Shown one piece after another: positions 1 to 7,342 of a DNA stretch of 64,000 bases. Made by a program: the position numbers and the translations under genes. Every line of letters begins with the position of its first letter. Position 1 is the first letter of the stretch. The DNA is taken from positions 8,083,501 through 8,147,500 of the forward strand of contig NZ_JAUSVA010000002.1 in the NCBI RefSeq assembly GCF_030813695.1, read 5' to 3'. The notes below the pieces were generated by a model. That model saw nothing but the letters and a program-made list of their open reading frames with translations. It was not told the DNA's origin and did not search any database. This DNA is from Kitasatospora herbaricolor (GTDB lineage Bacteria > Actinomycetota > Actinomycetes > Streptomycetales > Streptomycetaceae).

Positions 1-488
1 CCGCGGAAGGCGCGGCGCGCTGCCTGCTGGCGGGCTCGGCCCGGCCGCCGGGCGGCGCCGAGGGGGCGGCGCCCACCCCGGGCTCCCCGCCCGAGCGGTC
101 ACCCGGCGCACCGGAGCCGGAGCCGGAGTCGGAGTCGGCGGGGGACGGCGACCCGGCGGCAGGCGCGACGGCGCAGCTGGTCGCCGCCCTGGACTCCTGC
201 ACCCGGCAGTTCGGCGACCTGGGCGCGACCTGGGACGCCGCCCGGGTCCGGGCCCTGCTGCGCGCGCAGCAGCCGGCCCGGAAGGGCCGTCCGCCGGGCC
301 GGCCCTCGCACGCGGACGAGCTTTCGCCCCGGGAGAGCGAGGTGGCGCAGCTCGCGGCCGGCGGGCTGACGAACCGGGAGATCGCGGCGACCCTGCACCT
401 GTCCTCCCGGACGGTGGAACAGCACGTGGCCCGTGCCATGCGCAAGACCGGTGCCCTCTCCAGGCACGATCTCGCCCGTCACACCTAG
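1..488 (+). CDS. LuxR-family regulator, C-terminal part (5' end outside window)
   Basis: The reading frame is open from base 3 and ends at TAG 486-488. About 160 residues are visible: a low-complexity Ala/Gly/Pro/Glu linker, then a LuxR/FixJ-type helix-turn-helix in the last ~60 residues (LSPRESEVAQLAAGG, TNREIAATL, SSRTVEQHVARAM). The HTH is complete, so the protein should bind DNA as a dimer through its C-terminus. The linker ahead of the HTH resembles the end of large ATP-binding LAL regulators, such as the pair at 32-38 kb, but the sensor part is not in the window. No ligand can be inferred. It converges with the small gene at 633-962. Confidence 0.85.
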   Translation, partial: AEGAARCLLAGSARPPGGAEGAAPTPGSPPERSPGAPEPEPESESAGDGDPAAGATAQLVAALDSCTRQFGDLGATWDAARVRALLRAQQPARKGRPPGRPSHADELSPRESEVAQLAAGGLTNREIAATLHLSSRTVEQHVARAMRKTGALSRHDLARHT

Positions 489-520
489 CGACGAAGGGGC
501 GCTCGGCCGCCGGGGCGGTC

Positions 521-613
521 CGGTGGTCCGGCGGTTCGGCGGACCATCGGATCGGTGATTCGGTGATTCGGTGATTCGGCGGACCAGCAGTCCGGTGGTC
601 CGGCGGTTCGGCC
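521..613. repeat. Short direct repeats between convergent genes
   Basis: The 20-mer CGGTGGTCCGGCGGTTCGGC occurs at about 521-540 and again near 594-613. Between them the octamer GTGATTCG is repeated three times in tandem (about 556-579). The array fills the gap after the LuxR stop codon. Probable slippage or duplication product; no coding signal was seen in it. Confidence 0.7.
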
Positions 614-632
614 GGGCGGTGCCACGGCCCGG

Positions 633-962
633 TCAGCGGGCGACCGCTCCGTCCGCCCGGGGGCGGGTCCCCGCCCCGTACGATCTGAGGAAGCTGTCGC
701 ACTCCCAGGACACCACCGTCGCGTTCGCCCAGTCGAAGGCCCAGCCGGGGCGGGTGCCGCGGGCTCCCCAGCCGTCCGGCCCCCTGGGGGGAACGGCGAC
801 CCCGGCCGCCTGCGCGGCGAGTGCCGCCTCGCAGGTCCGGCGGGCGATCCGGACGGCCTCCGCCCCGGTCTCGGCCGGTCCGGTGAGGACGTGCAGGCCC
901 TGCTGCTCCGGCTGGACGAGGTTCCTGGTCGGGACGCTGACCTGGAAGTAGAACGGGGCCAT
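633..962 (-). CDS. Small conserved hypothetical protein (109 aa)
   Basis: ATG at 962 is preceded on the minus strand by GGGAG at a suitable distance; stop at 633. The protein is soluble and has no signal peptide. It begins MAPFYFQVSVPTRN and has a predicted helix around residues 30-55 (TGAEAVRIARRTCEAALAAQ) and a Trp-rich C-terminal third. I do not recognise a named domain; the style is that of lineage-specific streptomycete hypotheticals. It is monocistronic, converging with the truncated LuxR gene, and its upstream region holds a palindrome at 1106-1120. Function unknown. Confidence 0.6.
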   Translation of the reverse strand: MAPFYFQVSVPTRNLVQPEQQGLHVLTGPAETGAEAVRIARRTCEAALAAQAAGVAVPPRGPDGWGARGTRPGWAFDWANATVVSWECDSFLRSYGAGTRPRADGAVAR

Positions 963-1105
963 GACGCCATCTCCCTCTGTCGCGCGGGTGCTCGGTGCCG
1001 GCGGCGGCCCCCGGGTGCCTCGCGCGGCGGGCCGGGGCCGCCCGGTGCTCCGGTCGGCCGGCGGACCTTCAACCTACGGCGGGACCGGTGGAGGGAATAT
1101 GCGGG

Positions 1106-1120
1106 TGCCGAACATCGGCA
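1106..1120. promoter_or_regulatory. Palindrome TGCCGA-N3-TCGGCA, candidate operator
   Basis: A perfect 6-bp inverted repeat with a 3-bp spacer lies in an unusually AT-rich stretch (1093-1136). The stretch is itself bracketed by GGGAAT and ATTCCC. It sits about 145 bp upstream of the 109-aa gene (minus strand), so it may be an operator for that gene. A 10-codon mini-frame with a GGAGGG site (1099-1131, plus strand) overlaps it but is too short to call. Confidence 0.35.
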
Positions 1121-1241
1121 TACCTGATTAATTCCCCCGGTCGCCTCGCGGCGCGGTGCCCGGCCGTCTCGGGGCGCGGTGCCCGGCCGTGCCCGGCGGT
1201 GCCGGGAGGTGTCCGGCGGCGGCCGGGGCGACAGGCCGGGT

Positions 1242-2210
1242 TCAGGCCACGTGCAGGGTGAGCTCCGCCGTGTGCACCTGCCCGGCCGTCCGGAACTGCA
1301 GGAAGACCCGCCAGTTCCCGGGCCTGCCGAGCAGGGCGTAGAAGGTGAGGGTGGGCCCGCCGTGGTCCCCGGTGACGGGGGTGATGGGGTGGAGGTGGGC
1401 GAGGGCCTGGTCGCCCTGGTGGAAGGCACTGAGGTGGGCGTAGCTGGCGAGGTACGGCTGGAGGTCGGTGACCGGCCGGCCGTCCCGGCTGATGGTGACG
1501 GTGAGCGGGCCCGCCTTGCCCGCCGTCAGTTCGCCCTGGACGGTGGCGGTCCAGCCGTTGACGGTGGCGCTGTCGCCGACGGTCGGGAGCGGCACCGCGG
1601 CGGCCGCGCCGGGCACGGTCACCGTGCGGCCGAGGACGAACTCCTTGCCCTGCCGGGGGCCGGTGTTCGGGGTGAAGGAGGCGTACAGCCGCCAGTCGCC
1701 CGGGGTGAGGGCGGACGGATCGGCGGTCCAGGTGCCGTCGGCGGTCATCGTCGGGTGCAGGTGCTGGTAGCCGGTGAGGTCGGCCCGGATCGCGTAGAAG
1801 TGCAGCTTCTCGGTCTGGACCTCGGCGAAGTCGGTGACCGGCCGGCCGTCCGGCCCGGTGACGGTGAACGGATAGCTCACGGGCACGCCGGCCGGAAGCT
1901 CGGTGGCGGGGGAGTCCAGGCGGTAGCCGTCCCGTTCGGAGGTGAGGCCCTCGTCGGTGGTCATGCCCGCCGTGCCCGGCATGCCCGGGATTCCCGCCGG
2001 CGCCGTGCCTGGCGTCGGCGTCCCGCTGTGGTCCATCCCCGGCATCCCCGGCATGTCCGGCATGCCAGGCATGCCGGAGTGCGCGGCTTGCTCCGGGGCC
2101 GGGGCCGGGGCCGGGGTCGAGCCGCAGGCCGCGAGTGCCAGCAGGCCGACGGCGCCGGCCGCCAGGGTGAGCGAGCAAAGCTGGAGGAGGCGGTGTCCGG
2201 CCGGCGTCAC
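1242..2210 (-). CDS. Secreted Met/His-rich lipoprotein, probable copper-binding protein
   Basis: 322 aa starting at GTG 2210 with a GGAGGG ribosome site. The N-terminus is a lipoprotein signal (LLALAACGS, lipobox Cys about residue 30). A Met-rich linker follows (GMPGMPDMPGMPGMDHSG, about residues 46-63), then a second Met/Gly segment. The rest is two beta-rich repeats, about residues 100-190 and 215-320, with paired HLHP motifs (YQHLHP and LAHLHP). Surface lipoproteins with methionine repeats and His motifs are typical periplasm-side Cu(I) ligands. The neighbours (sigma factor, P1B ATPase, YcnI-like protein) support a copper role. It is divergent from the membrane protein at 2579. Copper specificity is inferred, not shown. 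Confidence 0.75.
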   Translation of the reverse strand: MTPAGHRLLQLCSLTLAAGAVGLLALAACGSTPAPAPAPEQAAHSGMPGMPDMPGMPGMDHSGTPTPGTAPAGIPGMPGTAGMTTDEGLTSERDGYRLDSPATELPAGVPVSYPFTVTGPDGRPVTDFAEVQTEKLHFYAIRADLTGYQHLHPTMTADGTWTADPSALTPGDWRLYASFTPNTGPRQGKEFVLGRTVTVPGAAAAVPLPTVGDSATVNGWTATVQGELTAGKAGPLTVTISRDGRPVTDLQPYLASYAHLSAFHQGDQALAHLHPITPVTGDHGGPTLTFYALLGRPGNWRVFLQFRTAGQVHTAELTLHVA

Positions 2211-2578
2211 GGGCGGCCCTCCGCCGTGGTCCCCGCCGGTTCTTCGTGTTCGGTGCGCGTCTTCACTGTGTCCACTGGGTCCGCCCTGTCGTGCCTGTGG
2301 TGCCTGTAGTGCCTGTAGTGCCTGTAGTGCCTTGTGCGTGGTACGTCCGTGCCTCGTGCGTGGTACGTCGGTCCGGCGTTCCGTCCGGCCGTGCGGGACG
2401 CCCTTGTTCAGGAGACCCGGGAGGCCGGTCCCGATAACGGAAATGCGCGGTGCGGGAGCTTCCGTGCGCTGATCGGACGCCGTTTCACCTCCTCCCGGGC
2501 CTCCGCCTCCCGGCCCTGGCCGGGCGGGGCGGCCGGTTTCCGGGGGTTGCCGGACGGCGGGGGCGGGCGGATGCGACG
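2211..2578. other. Divergent intergenic region with 9-bp tandem repeats
   Basis: No gene was seen in this 368-bp gap between the Met-rich lipoprotein and the divergent membrane protein. Around 2299-2334 a 9-mer (TGCCTGTAG/TGG) is repeated about four times. Next to it are two copies of a GTGGTACGTC-type element (about 2339 and 2362). The gap must contain both divergent promoters, but I could not identify a confident -10/-35 pair or a CsoR-type operator. Confidence 0.5.
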
Positions 2579-3370
2579 ATGGGTGCCATCGTGACGACCT
2601 GGCGGCCCCGGATGCTCCGCGCCGCGGTCTTCGCCACCGTGTGCGTGGCGATGTCCGCCACCGCGCACTTCAGCATGTCCGGCTCCGGGACCGCGCTGCC
2701 GTGGGCCGCGCTGGGGCCGGCGTTCCTGGTGACGGCCGCCGGCAGCTGGCTGCTGGCGGGCCGGCGGCGCGGATTCGCTGTGGTCGCCCTGTGGATGGCG
2801 ACCACTCAGATCGGGCTGCACCTGCTCTTCGAGTACGCCTCGGCCGGGGCGGGCGCGGCCCAGCAGCGTGCGACGGCCGCCACCGACTGGATCGGCCTGC
2901 TGCTCTGCACCCGGGACCCTGCTTCGGTCGGCATGGACCCGGCCGAGCTGGCCCGGACGGCCGGCCTCGATCCCGACCTGGTGATCGCCTCCCCACCGGG
3001 GCACTCCGGCGCGGCGGGGGCGGCGCACGGGCACGACATGGGCGCCATGTCCGGACCGTCCGGGTCGGGTCCGGTCAGCACGATGGTCCACGACCTGTCG
3101 GCCGGGATGCTCCTCGGTCACCTGCTGGCCGCCCTCCTGTGCGCGCTGCTGCTGTGGCGCGGTGACGCGGCCGTCGTCGGCCTGTTCGAGCTGCTGAAGG
3201 CGCTGGCCCGGGTCCTCGTCCCGGCCCTGCTCCTGCTGGGGGCCTGGATCGGGCGCCCGGTGTCCGATCTGCGGCCGACCACCGGCGCGGTCGTCCCCGT
3301 CCTCCGGTCGGCCTTCCTCACGGAGGCGCTGGGCCGGCGCGGCCCCCCGAGGCTCCGCCCGGCCGTCTGA
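2579..3370 (+). CDS. Polytopic membrane protein with a His/Met-rich loop
   Basis: 263 aa. ATG 2579 was chosen because it follows a G-rich ribosome site and starts directly before the first membrane segment; an in-frame ATG at 2450 would add an unconvincing leader. About five or six hydrophobic segments are visible (about residues 10-30, 33-52, 57-77, 180-200, 205-235). A long non-membrane loop between the third and fourth contains HGHDMGAMSG (about residues 145-155), a likely metal-ligand cluster. No catalytic motif was recognised. The divergent Met-rich lipoprotein and downstream copper genes suggest copper transport or delivery. I cannot assign a named family. Confidence 0.65.
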   Translation: MGAIVTTWRPRMLRAAVFATVCVAMSATAHFSMSGSGTALPWAALGPAFLVTAAGSWLLAGRRRGFAVVALWMATTQIGLHLLFEYASAGAGAAQQRATAATDWIGLLLCTRDPASVGMDPAELARTAGLDPDLVIASPPGHSGAAGAAHGHDMGAMSGPSGSGPVSTMVHDLSAGMLLGHLLAALLCALLLWRGDAAVVGLFELLKALARVLVPALLLLGAWIGRPVSDLRPTTGAVVPVLRSAFLTEALGRRGPPRLRPAV

Positions 3371-3846
3371 TTCGCCCGCTCGCCGGTGGTCCCGGCCTGC
3401 CGTGAGCCCCTGGGGCCGCGGTCGGCGCTCCCCGGCGCGTCGGGCCGGTCACCCCTGTCCGTCCGCTCCTGACGGTGCGTACGGTGCGGGGCCGGGCCCT
3501 CGGCACCCCTGAGCAGTGATTCCGGTCGACGTCCGCCGTCGCCGCCCGCCCCTTCTAAGGGGGCCGTGGTGGCGCGCCTCGGGCTGCCGGCGTCCGGCCG
3601 GGCCGGTGCGTGGGCCGTCGTCTCCGGTGGTGCCCCGTGCGGTGCCACCGTCCCTTGACGTTCCCTCAGGATCTGCCATGTGCAACGGAAGAACTCCCTT
3701 CGCCACCGCCACCGCCACCGCCACCGCCACCGGCCCGCTCGCCGACCCGGCGGCCGGCCCTTCCCGTACGCCTGCGGCCCACCGCCGCCGCTCTCACCCG
3801 GCAGTGCCGCCCGACACCGGCCGGGCCGGGGTGCAGGGGGCCGTTC
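3371..3846. other. Non-coding leader region of the sigma factor with (GCCACC)n microsatellite
   Basis: 476 bp without a convincing gene. At about 3701-3732 the hexamer GCCACC is repeated five times. In-frame extension of the sigma factor back to 3610 would translate this as a run of prolines, which is unlike sigma factor N-termini, so it is treated as untranslated. The promoter of the sigma gene should lie here; no clear ECF-type element was found, so there is no visible sign of autoregulation. Confidence 0.5.
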
Positions 3847-4545
3847 GTGGATGACGAGCAGGTGACCCGCCTCGCCCTGGCCGCCGCCGGGGGCTGCCGG
3901 GCCTCCGTGGAGGCGTTCGTGAGTGCCACTCAGCGAGACGTGTGGCGGTTCGTGGCCCACCTCACGGACGTCGAGGCCGCGGACGACCTCGCGCAGGAAA
4001 CATTCCTGCGGGCCCTGAACGCCCTGCCCTCCTTCGCCGGCCGTTCCTCGGCCCGCACCTGGCTCCTGTCGATAGCCCGCCGGACGGTGGTCGACCGCTA
4101 CCGCAGCCTGGCCGTGCGCCCGCGCCGGGCCGCGCTCGCGGCCTGGGAGGAGGTCGCCGACCACCCGTCCCGGGCGGGGCGCGGCTTCGAGGACGGTCTG
4201 GTGCTGAACGACCTGCTGGCCTTCCTGCCCGCGCAGCGGCGGGAGGCGTTCGTGCTGACCCAGGTGGTCGGGCTGACCTACGCCGAGGTGGCCGCGATGT
4301 CGGGGTGCCCGGTGGGGACTGTCCGGTCGCGGGTCGCCCGGGCCCGGGACGAACTGGTCCGCCTGGTGCGCGCGGCGGAGGCGGGGCCGGAGGCCGAGCC
4401 GGAGTCAGGGGCCGGATACGCCGGTCGGGTGGCCCCGGACGGCCGCCCCACCGCCCCCACCGTCCCTGCCCCCACCGCTTCCACGGCTCCGGGCGCCCCA
4501 GCCGTCGTCCCCACCGGCTCCCCGCGACTGGCCACGGCGCGATGA
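3847..4545 (+). CDS. ECF RNA polymerase sigma factor, SigC-like
   Basis: 232 aa from GTG 3847, with AGGGGG six bases upstream. Sigma region 2 spans about residues 15-85 (WRFVAHLTDVEAADDLAQETFLRAL, then SSARTWLLSIARRTVVDRYR). Region 4 spans about 120-175 (LLAFLPAQRREAFVLTQ, GLTYAEVAAMSGCPVGTVRSRVARARD). From memory the wording is close to Mycobacterium tuberculosis SigC, including the SSARTWLL and CPVGTVRSRVARARD segments. SigC is tied to copper acquisition genes and ctpB in mycobacteria, and here too a CtpB-like ATPase follows. The C-terminal ~55 residues are Pro/Ala/Thr-rich and nonconserved. No anti-sigma gene is adjacent unless the 78-aa membrane peptide at 4647 plays that part, for which there is no domain evidence. 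Confidence 0.9.
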   Translation: MDDEQVTRLALAAAGGCRASVEAFVSATQRDVWRFVAHLTDVEAADDLAQETFLRALNALPSFAGRSSARTWLLSIARRTVVDRYRSLAVRPRRAALAAWEEVADHPSRAGRGFEDGLVLNDLLAFLPAQRREAFVLTQVVGLTYAEVAAMSGCPVGTVRSRVARARDELVRLVRAAEAGPEAEPESGAGYAGRVAPDGRPTAPTVPAPTASTAPGAPAVVPTGSPRLATAR

Positions 4546-4646
4546 CGGCGCCCCTGCCCCTCCGGGCCCTTCGCGGCCCACTCGACCCTTTCCCCGCCGG
4601 AGCCCCGCACCGGGCGCTCCGGCGGCTACCGCGACACGGAGTTGCC

Positions 4647-4883
4647 ATGACCTCGCTGGAACCACCGACCAGGACGGGCCGGGCAGCGGCCCGCCCGGCC
4701 GTGCTCCTGCTCGGCTTCGTCCTCCTGCTGGCCGCGCTCCTCGGCGCCGGCTACGCGGCCGGCTCCCTCGTCGGACCCTCCGGGCCCGGCCCGGCAGGAC
4801 CGGCGGGGCCGGCGGTCGAGGAGATGTCCGGCATGCCCGTGGAGGGCCTGCGCCCGCCGGCCGAGGGCGGGGTGCCGCGATGA
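4647..4883 (+). CDS. Small single-pass membrane protein (78 aa) with a MSGMP motif
   Basis: ATG 4647 to TGA 4883; the stop overlaps the ATPase start in an ATGA junction (4880-4883), indicating translational coupling. The N-terminal ~16 residues are basic, followed by one membrane helix (about residues 18-42), a Gly/Pro spacer and an extracytoplasmic tail carrying EEMSGMP (Met60, Met63). The Met pair resembles those in the nearby lipoprotein (1242-2210) and in the importer binding protein (15115-16221). It could hand Cu(I) to or from the ATPase, or act as a regulator; both are inference. No known family was recognised. Confidence 0.65.
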   Translation: MTSLEPPTRTGRAAARPAVLLLGFVLLLAALLGAGYAAGSLVGPSGPGPAGPAGPAVEEMSGMPVEGLRPPAEGGVPR

Positions 4884-7138
4884 CCGCCCGCCCCTTGAGC
4901 CCACCGGCCGACGGCGGGCCCGCCGGCCTGGTCACCACCGACCTCGCCGTCGGCGGAATGACCTGCGCGGCTTGCGTGTCGCGGGTGGAGAGGAAGCTCG
5001 GCCGGCTGGCCGGCGTCAGCGCGGGCGTCAACCTCGCCACCGGCCGCGCCCGGGTCGTGCACCCGGCCGGCGTCACTGTCGCCGACCTGGTGGGCGCGGT
5101 GGAGGCCGCCGGGTACACCGCCGAGGAGGTCAGCGGACGTGAGGCCGGACCGGCGGACCCGGCGGACCCGGACGAGCGGCTCCTGCTGCTCCTGGTGGCG
5201 CTGACCTCGGTACCGGTGATCCTGCTGTCGATGGAGCCCGCGCTGCAGGTGCCGGGCTGGCAGTGGGCCTGCGCCGCACCGGCGGCCTTCGTGGTGACGA
5301 TCGGGTCGCGCACCTTCCACCGGCGGGCCTGGCAGGGGCTGCGGCACGCCACCGCGACGATGGACACCCTGGTGAGCCTCGGCGTCCTCGCCTCGTTCGG
5401 CTGGTCCGCGTACGCGCTGCTGTTCGGCGGGGCCGGGCAGCTCGGGATGCGGATGCCGTTCTCGCTGACCGCCGGGGCGGGCGGCGGTGCGCACGTGTAC
5501 CTGGAGGCGGCGGTCGGCGTGCCGCTGTTCGTGCTCTGCGGCCGCCACCTGGAGGGCCGGGTCCGCCGGCGCACCGGGTCGGCGCTGCGGGCCCTGGCCG
5601 AGCTGGGGGCGAAGGAGGTGTGCGTCCGCGAGGACGGCGTGGAGCGGATGATCCCGGTCGGACACCTGTTGCCCGGGCGGGAGTTCGTGGTCCGCCCGGG
5701 CGAGAGGATCGCCACCGACGGGGTCGTCCTCGACGGCGTCTCGGCCCTGGACACCAGCCTGCTGACGGGGGAGAGCACCCCGGTGGAGACCGGCCCCGGC
5801 GACCGGGTGACCGGGGCCACCCTGAACGTCGGCGGCACGCTGCTGGTACGGGCCACGGCGGTCGGCGCCGACACCCAGCTCGCCCGCGTCACGGCACTGG
5901 TGGTGGCCGCCCAGGCGGGCAAGGCCCGCGCGCAGCGCCTCGCGGACACGGTGGCCGGAGTGTTCGTCCCCGTCGTGCTCGGGATCGCCGCGTGCGTGCT
6001 CGGCTTCTGGCTGGGCCGGGGCGCCGGGGCGCAGGAGGCGCTGACCGCCGCCGTCGCCGTCCTGGTCGTCGCCTGTCCGTGCGCGCTCGGGCTGGCCACC
6101 CCCACCGCGCTGCTCGCCGCGACCGGGCGCGGCGCCGAACTCGGCGTCCTGGTCCGGGGGCCGGAGGCGCTGGAGAGTCTGCGCCGGGTGGACACCGTGG
6201 TGTTGGACAAGACCGGCACCCTCACGGCGGGCCGGATGAAACTGACCGCCGGCACGGCCGCCCCGGGCTTCGAGCTCGCCGAGGTGCTGCGGCTGGCCGG
6301 TGCCGTCGAGCAGCGCTCCGAGCATCCGGTCGGCCGGGCACTGGCCGCCGCCGCGGGGCCGGTACTGCCCGCGGTCACGGACTTCCGGGCGGTGCCCGGG
6401 TCGGGCGTCCGGGGCACCGTGGAGGGGCGGCGGGTGGCGGTGGTGCGGCCCGACACGGCATCCCTGCCGGCGGAGCTGCGGGTCGCGCTGGCCGCCGCCG
6501 AGGCGGCCGGGTGGACGGCGGTGGTGGCGGAGCTGGACGGCGGCCCGGCCGCGCTCCTCGCGCTGGGCGACACCCTGCGCCCGGGTGCCTACCGGGCCGT
6601 CCACCGGCTGCGGGCGATGGGCCTGGAGCTGCTGCTGGCCACCGGTGACCGGCCCGGCGCCGCCCGGGCGGTCGCCGAACAGCTGGGCATCAGCGAGGTG
6701 CACGCGGCGGCCTCACCCGAACGGAAGGCCGCGATCGTCGTCGAACTGCAGGCCGCCGGGCGCAGCGTGGCGATGGTCGGCGACGGGGTGAACGACGCGG
6801 TCGCGCTCGCCGCAGCCGATCTGGGGATCGCGATGGGCGGCGGCACCGACACCGCGATCGGTGCCGCCGGCCTCACCCTGGTGAGCGGTGACATCGAGTC
6901 GCTGGTCGTCGCGGTGCGGCTGGCCCGGCGCACCCTGGCCACCATCCGGGCCAACCTGGTCTGGGCGTTCGGCTACAACGCCGCCCTGCTCCCGCTCGCC
7001 GCCGCCGGGTTGCTCAACCCGATGGTGGCGGCGCTGGCGATGTCGGCGAGTTCCGTTCTGGTGGTGGCCAACAGCCTGCGGCTGCGGGCCTGGCGGCCCG
7101 CCACCCGGCCGACCGGCCGGACCCGGCCCGGTCCCTGA
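4880..7138 (+). CDS. Copper-type P1B ATPase (CtpB/CopA-like)
   Basis: 752 aa, the usual length for this family. An N-terminal HMA domain (about residues 17-85) has the metal site GMTCAAC. Eight membrane helices follow. The actuator has LLTGEST, helix 6 has the CPC metal motif (ACPCALGLATP), and the P-domain has DKTGTLT with the aspartate to be phosphorylated. The N-domain has the SEHPVGRAL histidine, and the hinge reads GDGVNDA. All catalytic motifs are intact, so it should move Cu(I) across the membrane at the cost of ATP. It is coupled to the 78-aa peptide and lies downstream of the SigC-like gene, as ctpB is linked to SigC in mycobacteria. Direction and exact role (detoxification or metallation) cannot be read from sequence. 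Confidence 0.93.
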   Translation: MTARPLSPPADGGPAGLVTTDLAVGGMTCAACVSRVERKLGRLAGVSAGVNLATGRARVVHPAGVTVADLVGAVEAAGYTAEEVSGREAGPADPADPDERLLLLLVALTSVPVILLSMEPALQVPGWQWACAAPAAFVVTIGSRTFHRRAWQGLRHATATMDTLVSLGVLASFGWSAYALLFGGAGQLGMRMPFSLTAGAGGGAHVYLEAAVGVPLFVLCGRHLEGRVRRRTGSALRALAELGAKEVCVREDGVERMIPVGHLLPGREFVVRPGERIATDGVVLDGVSALDTSLLTGESTPVETGPGDRVTGATLNVGGTLLVRATAVGADTQLARVTALVVAAQAGKARAQRLADTVAGVFVPVVLGIAACVLGFWLGRGAGAQEALTAAVAVLVVACPCALGLATPTALLAATGRGAELGVLVRGPEALESLRRVDTVVLDKTGTLTAGRMKLTAGTAAPGFELAEVLRLAGAVEQRSEHPVGRALAAAAGPVLPAVTDFRAVPGSGVRGTVEGRRVAVVRPDTASLPAELRVALAAAEAAGWTAVVAELDGGPAALLALGDTLRPGAYRAVHRLRAMGLELLLATGDRPGAARAVAEQLGISEVHAAASPERKAAIVVELQAAGRSVAMVGDGVNDAVALAAADLGIAMGGGTDTAIGAAGLTLVSGDIESLVVAVRLARRTLATIRANLVWAFGYNAALLPLAAAGLLNPMVAALAMSASSVLVVANSLRLRAWRPATRPTGRTRPGP

Positions 7139-7184
7139 CCCGACGTCCGGACCCGGTCCCTGACCCGACGTCCGGACCCGGCCC
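7131..7184. repeat. Tandem duplication spanning the ATPase stop codon
   Basis: A unit of about 25 bp (GGTCCCTGACCCGACGTCCG plus five bases) is present twice in tandem. The first copy contains the TGA stop of the ATPase. Similar stop-adjacent CCTGAC repeats occur after the MFS gene and after the P450 gene. Confidence 0.7.
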
Positions 7185-7203
7185 GAGAATCATCCGGATG
7201 TTC

Positions 7204-7231
7204 GGGAACTTCTGAGGGCCCGCGGCCGACT
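7204..7231 (+). promoter_or_regulatory. ECF-type promoter element GGGAAC-N17-CGACT
   Basis: GGGAAC (7204-7209) is followed after exactly 17 bases by CGACT (7227-7231), giving the spacing of an ECF sigma promoter. It lies upstream of the exporter gene. The same two hexamer/pentamer blocks with the same spacing are found on the minus strand at 16280-16307, upstream of the importer lipoprotein. I infer use by the SigC-like sigma factor. This is a sequence match only. Confidence 0.5.
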
Positions 7232-7235
7232 GCTG

Positions 7236-7267
7236 TGTCGGACTCCGTCACCCGGTGGGGTCCGACA
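7236..7267. promoter_or_regulatory. Inverted repeat TGTCGGAC-N16-GTCCGACA
   Basis: A perfect 8-bp inverted repeat with a 16-bp spacer sits just after the predicted -10 element, so about at the transcription start and in the 5' leader of the exporter transcript. It could be a repressor site or form an RNA hairpin ahead of the leader peptide. Confidence 0.45.
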
Positions 7268-7288
7268 CGACAGAAGGACGAGGAACTC

Positions 7289-7342
7289 ATGCGGCCGCAA
7301 GGGCTGACGTCCCCGCAGCGCGGACCGGGGGAGAACCGGTGA
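7289..7342 (+). CDS. Possible 17-aa leader peptide coupled to the exporter
   Basis: An ATG at 7289 preceded by AAGGACGAGG opens a 17-codon frame (MRPQGLTSPQRGPGENR) that ends in TGA 7340-7342. That stop overlaps the GTG start of the MFS gene (GTGA, 7339-7342). A real ribosome site and a stop/start overlap suggest a translated leader coupled to the exporter, perhaps for attenuation. It may also simply be chance; no codon bias test is possible at this length. Confidence 0.35.
   Translation: MRPQGLTSPQRGPGENR

Noticed and set aside
1099..1131. 10-codon peptide frame with GGAGGG site
   Set aside because: Too short to distinguish from chance; the overlapping palindrome is a better explanation of the AT-rich patch.
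3701..3732. CRISPR-like array
   Set aside because: It is a simple hexamer microsatellite without spacers; no cas genes in the window.
3610..3846. N-terminal extension of the sigma factor from 3610
   Set aside because: It would translate a GCCACC microsatellite into poly-proline and lacks a ribosome site; GTG 3847 with AGGGGG fits sigma N-termini.
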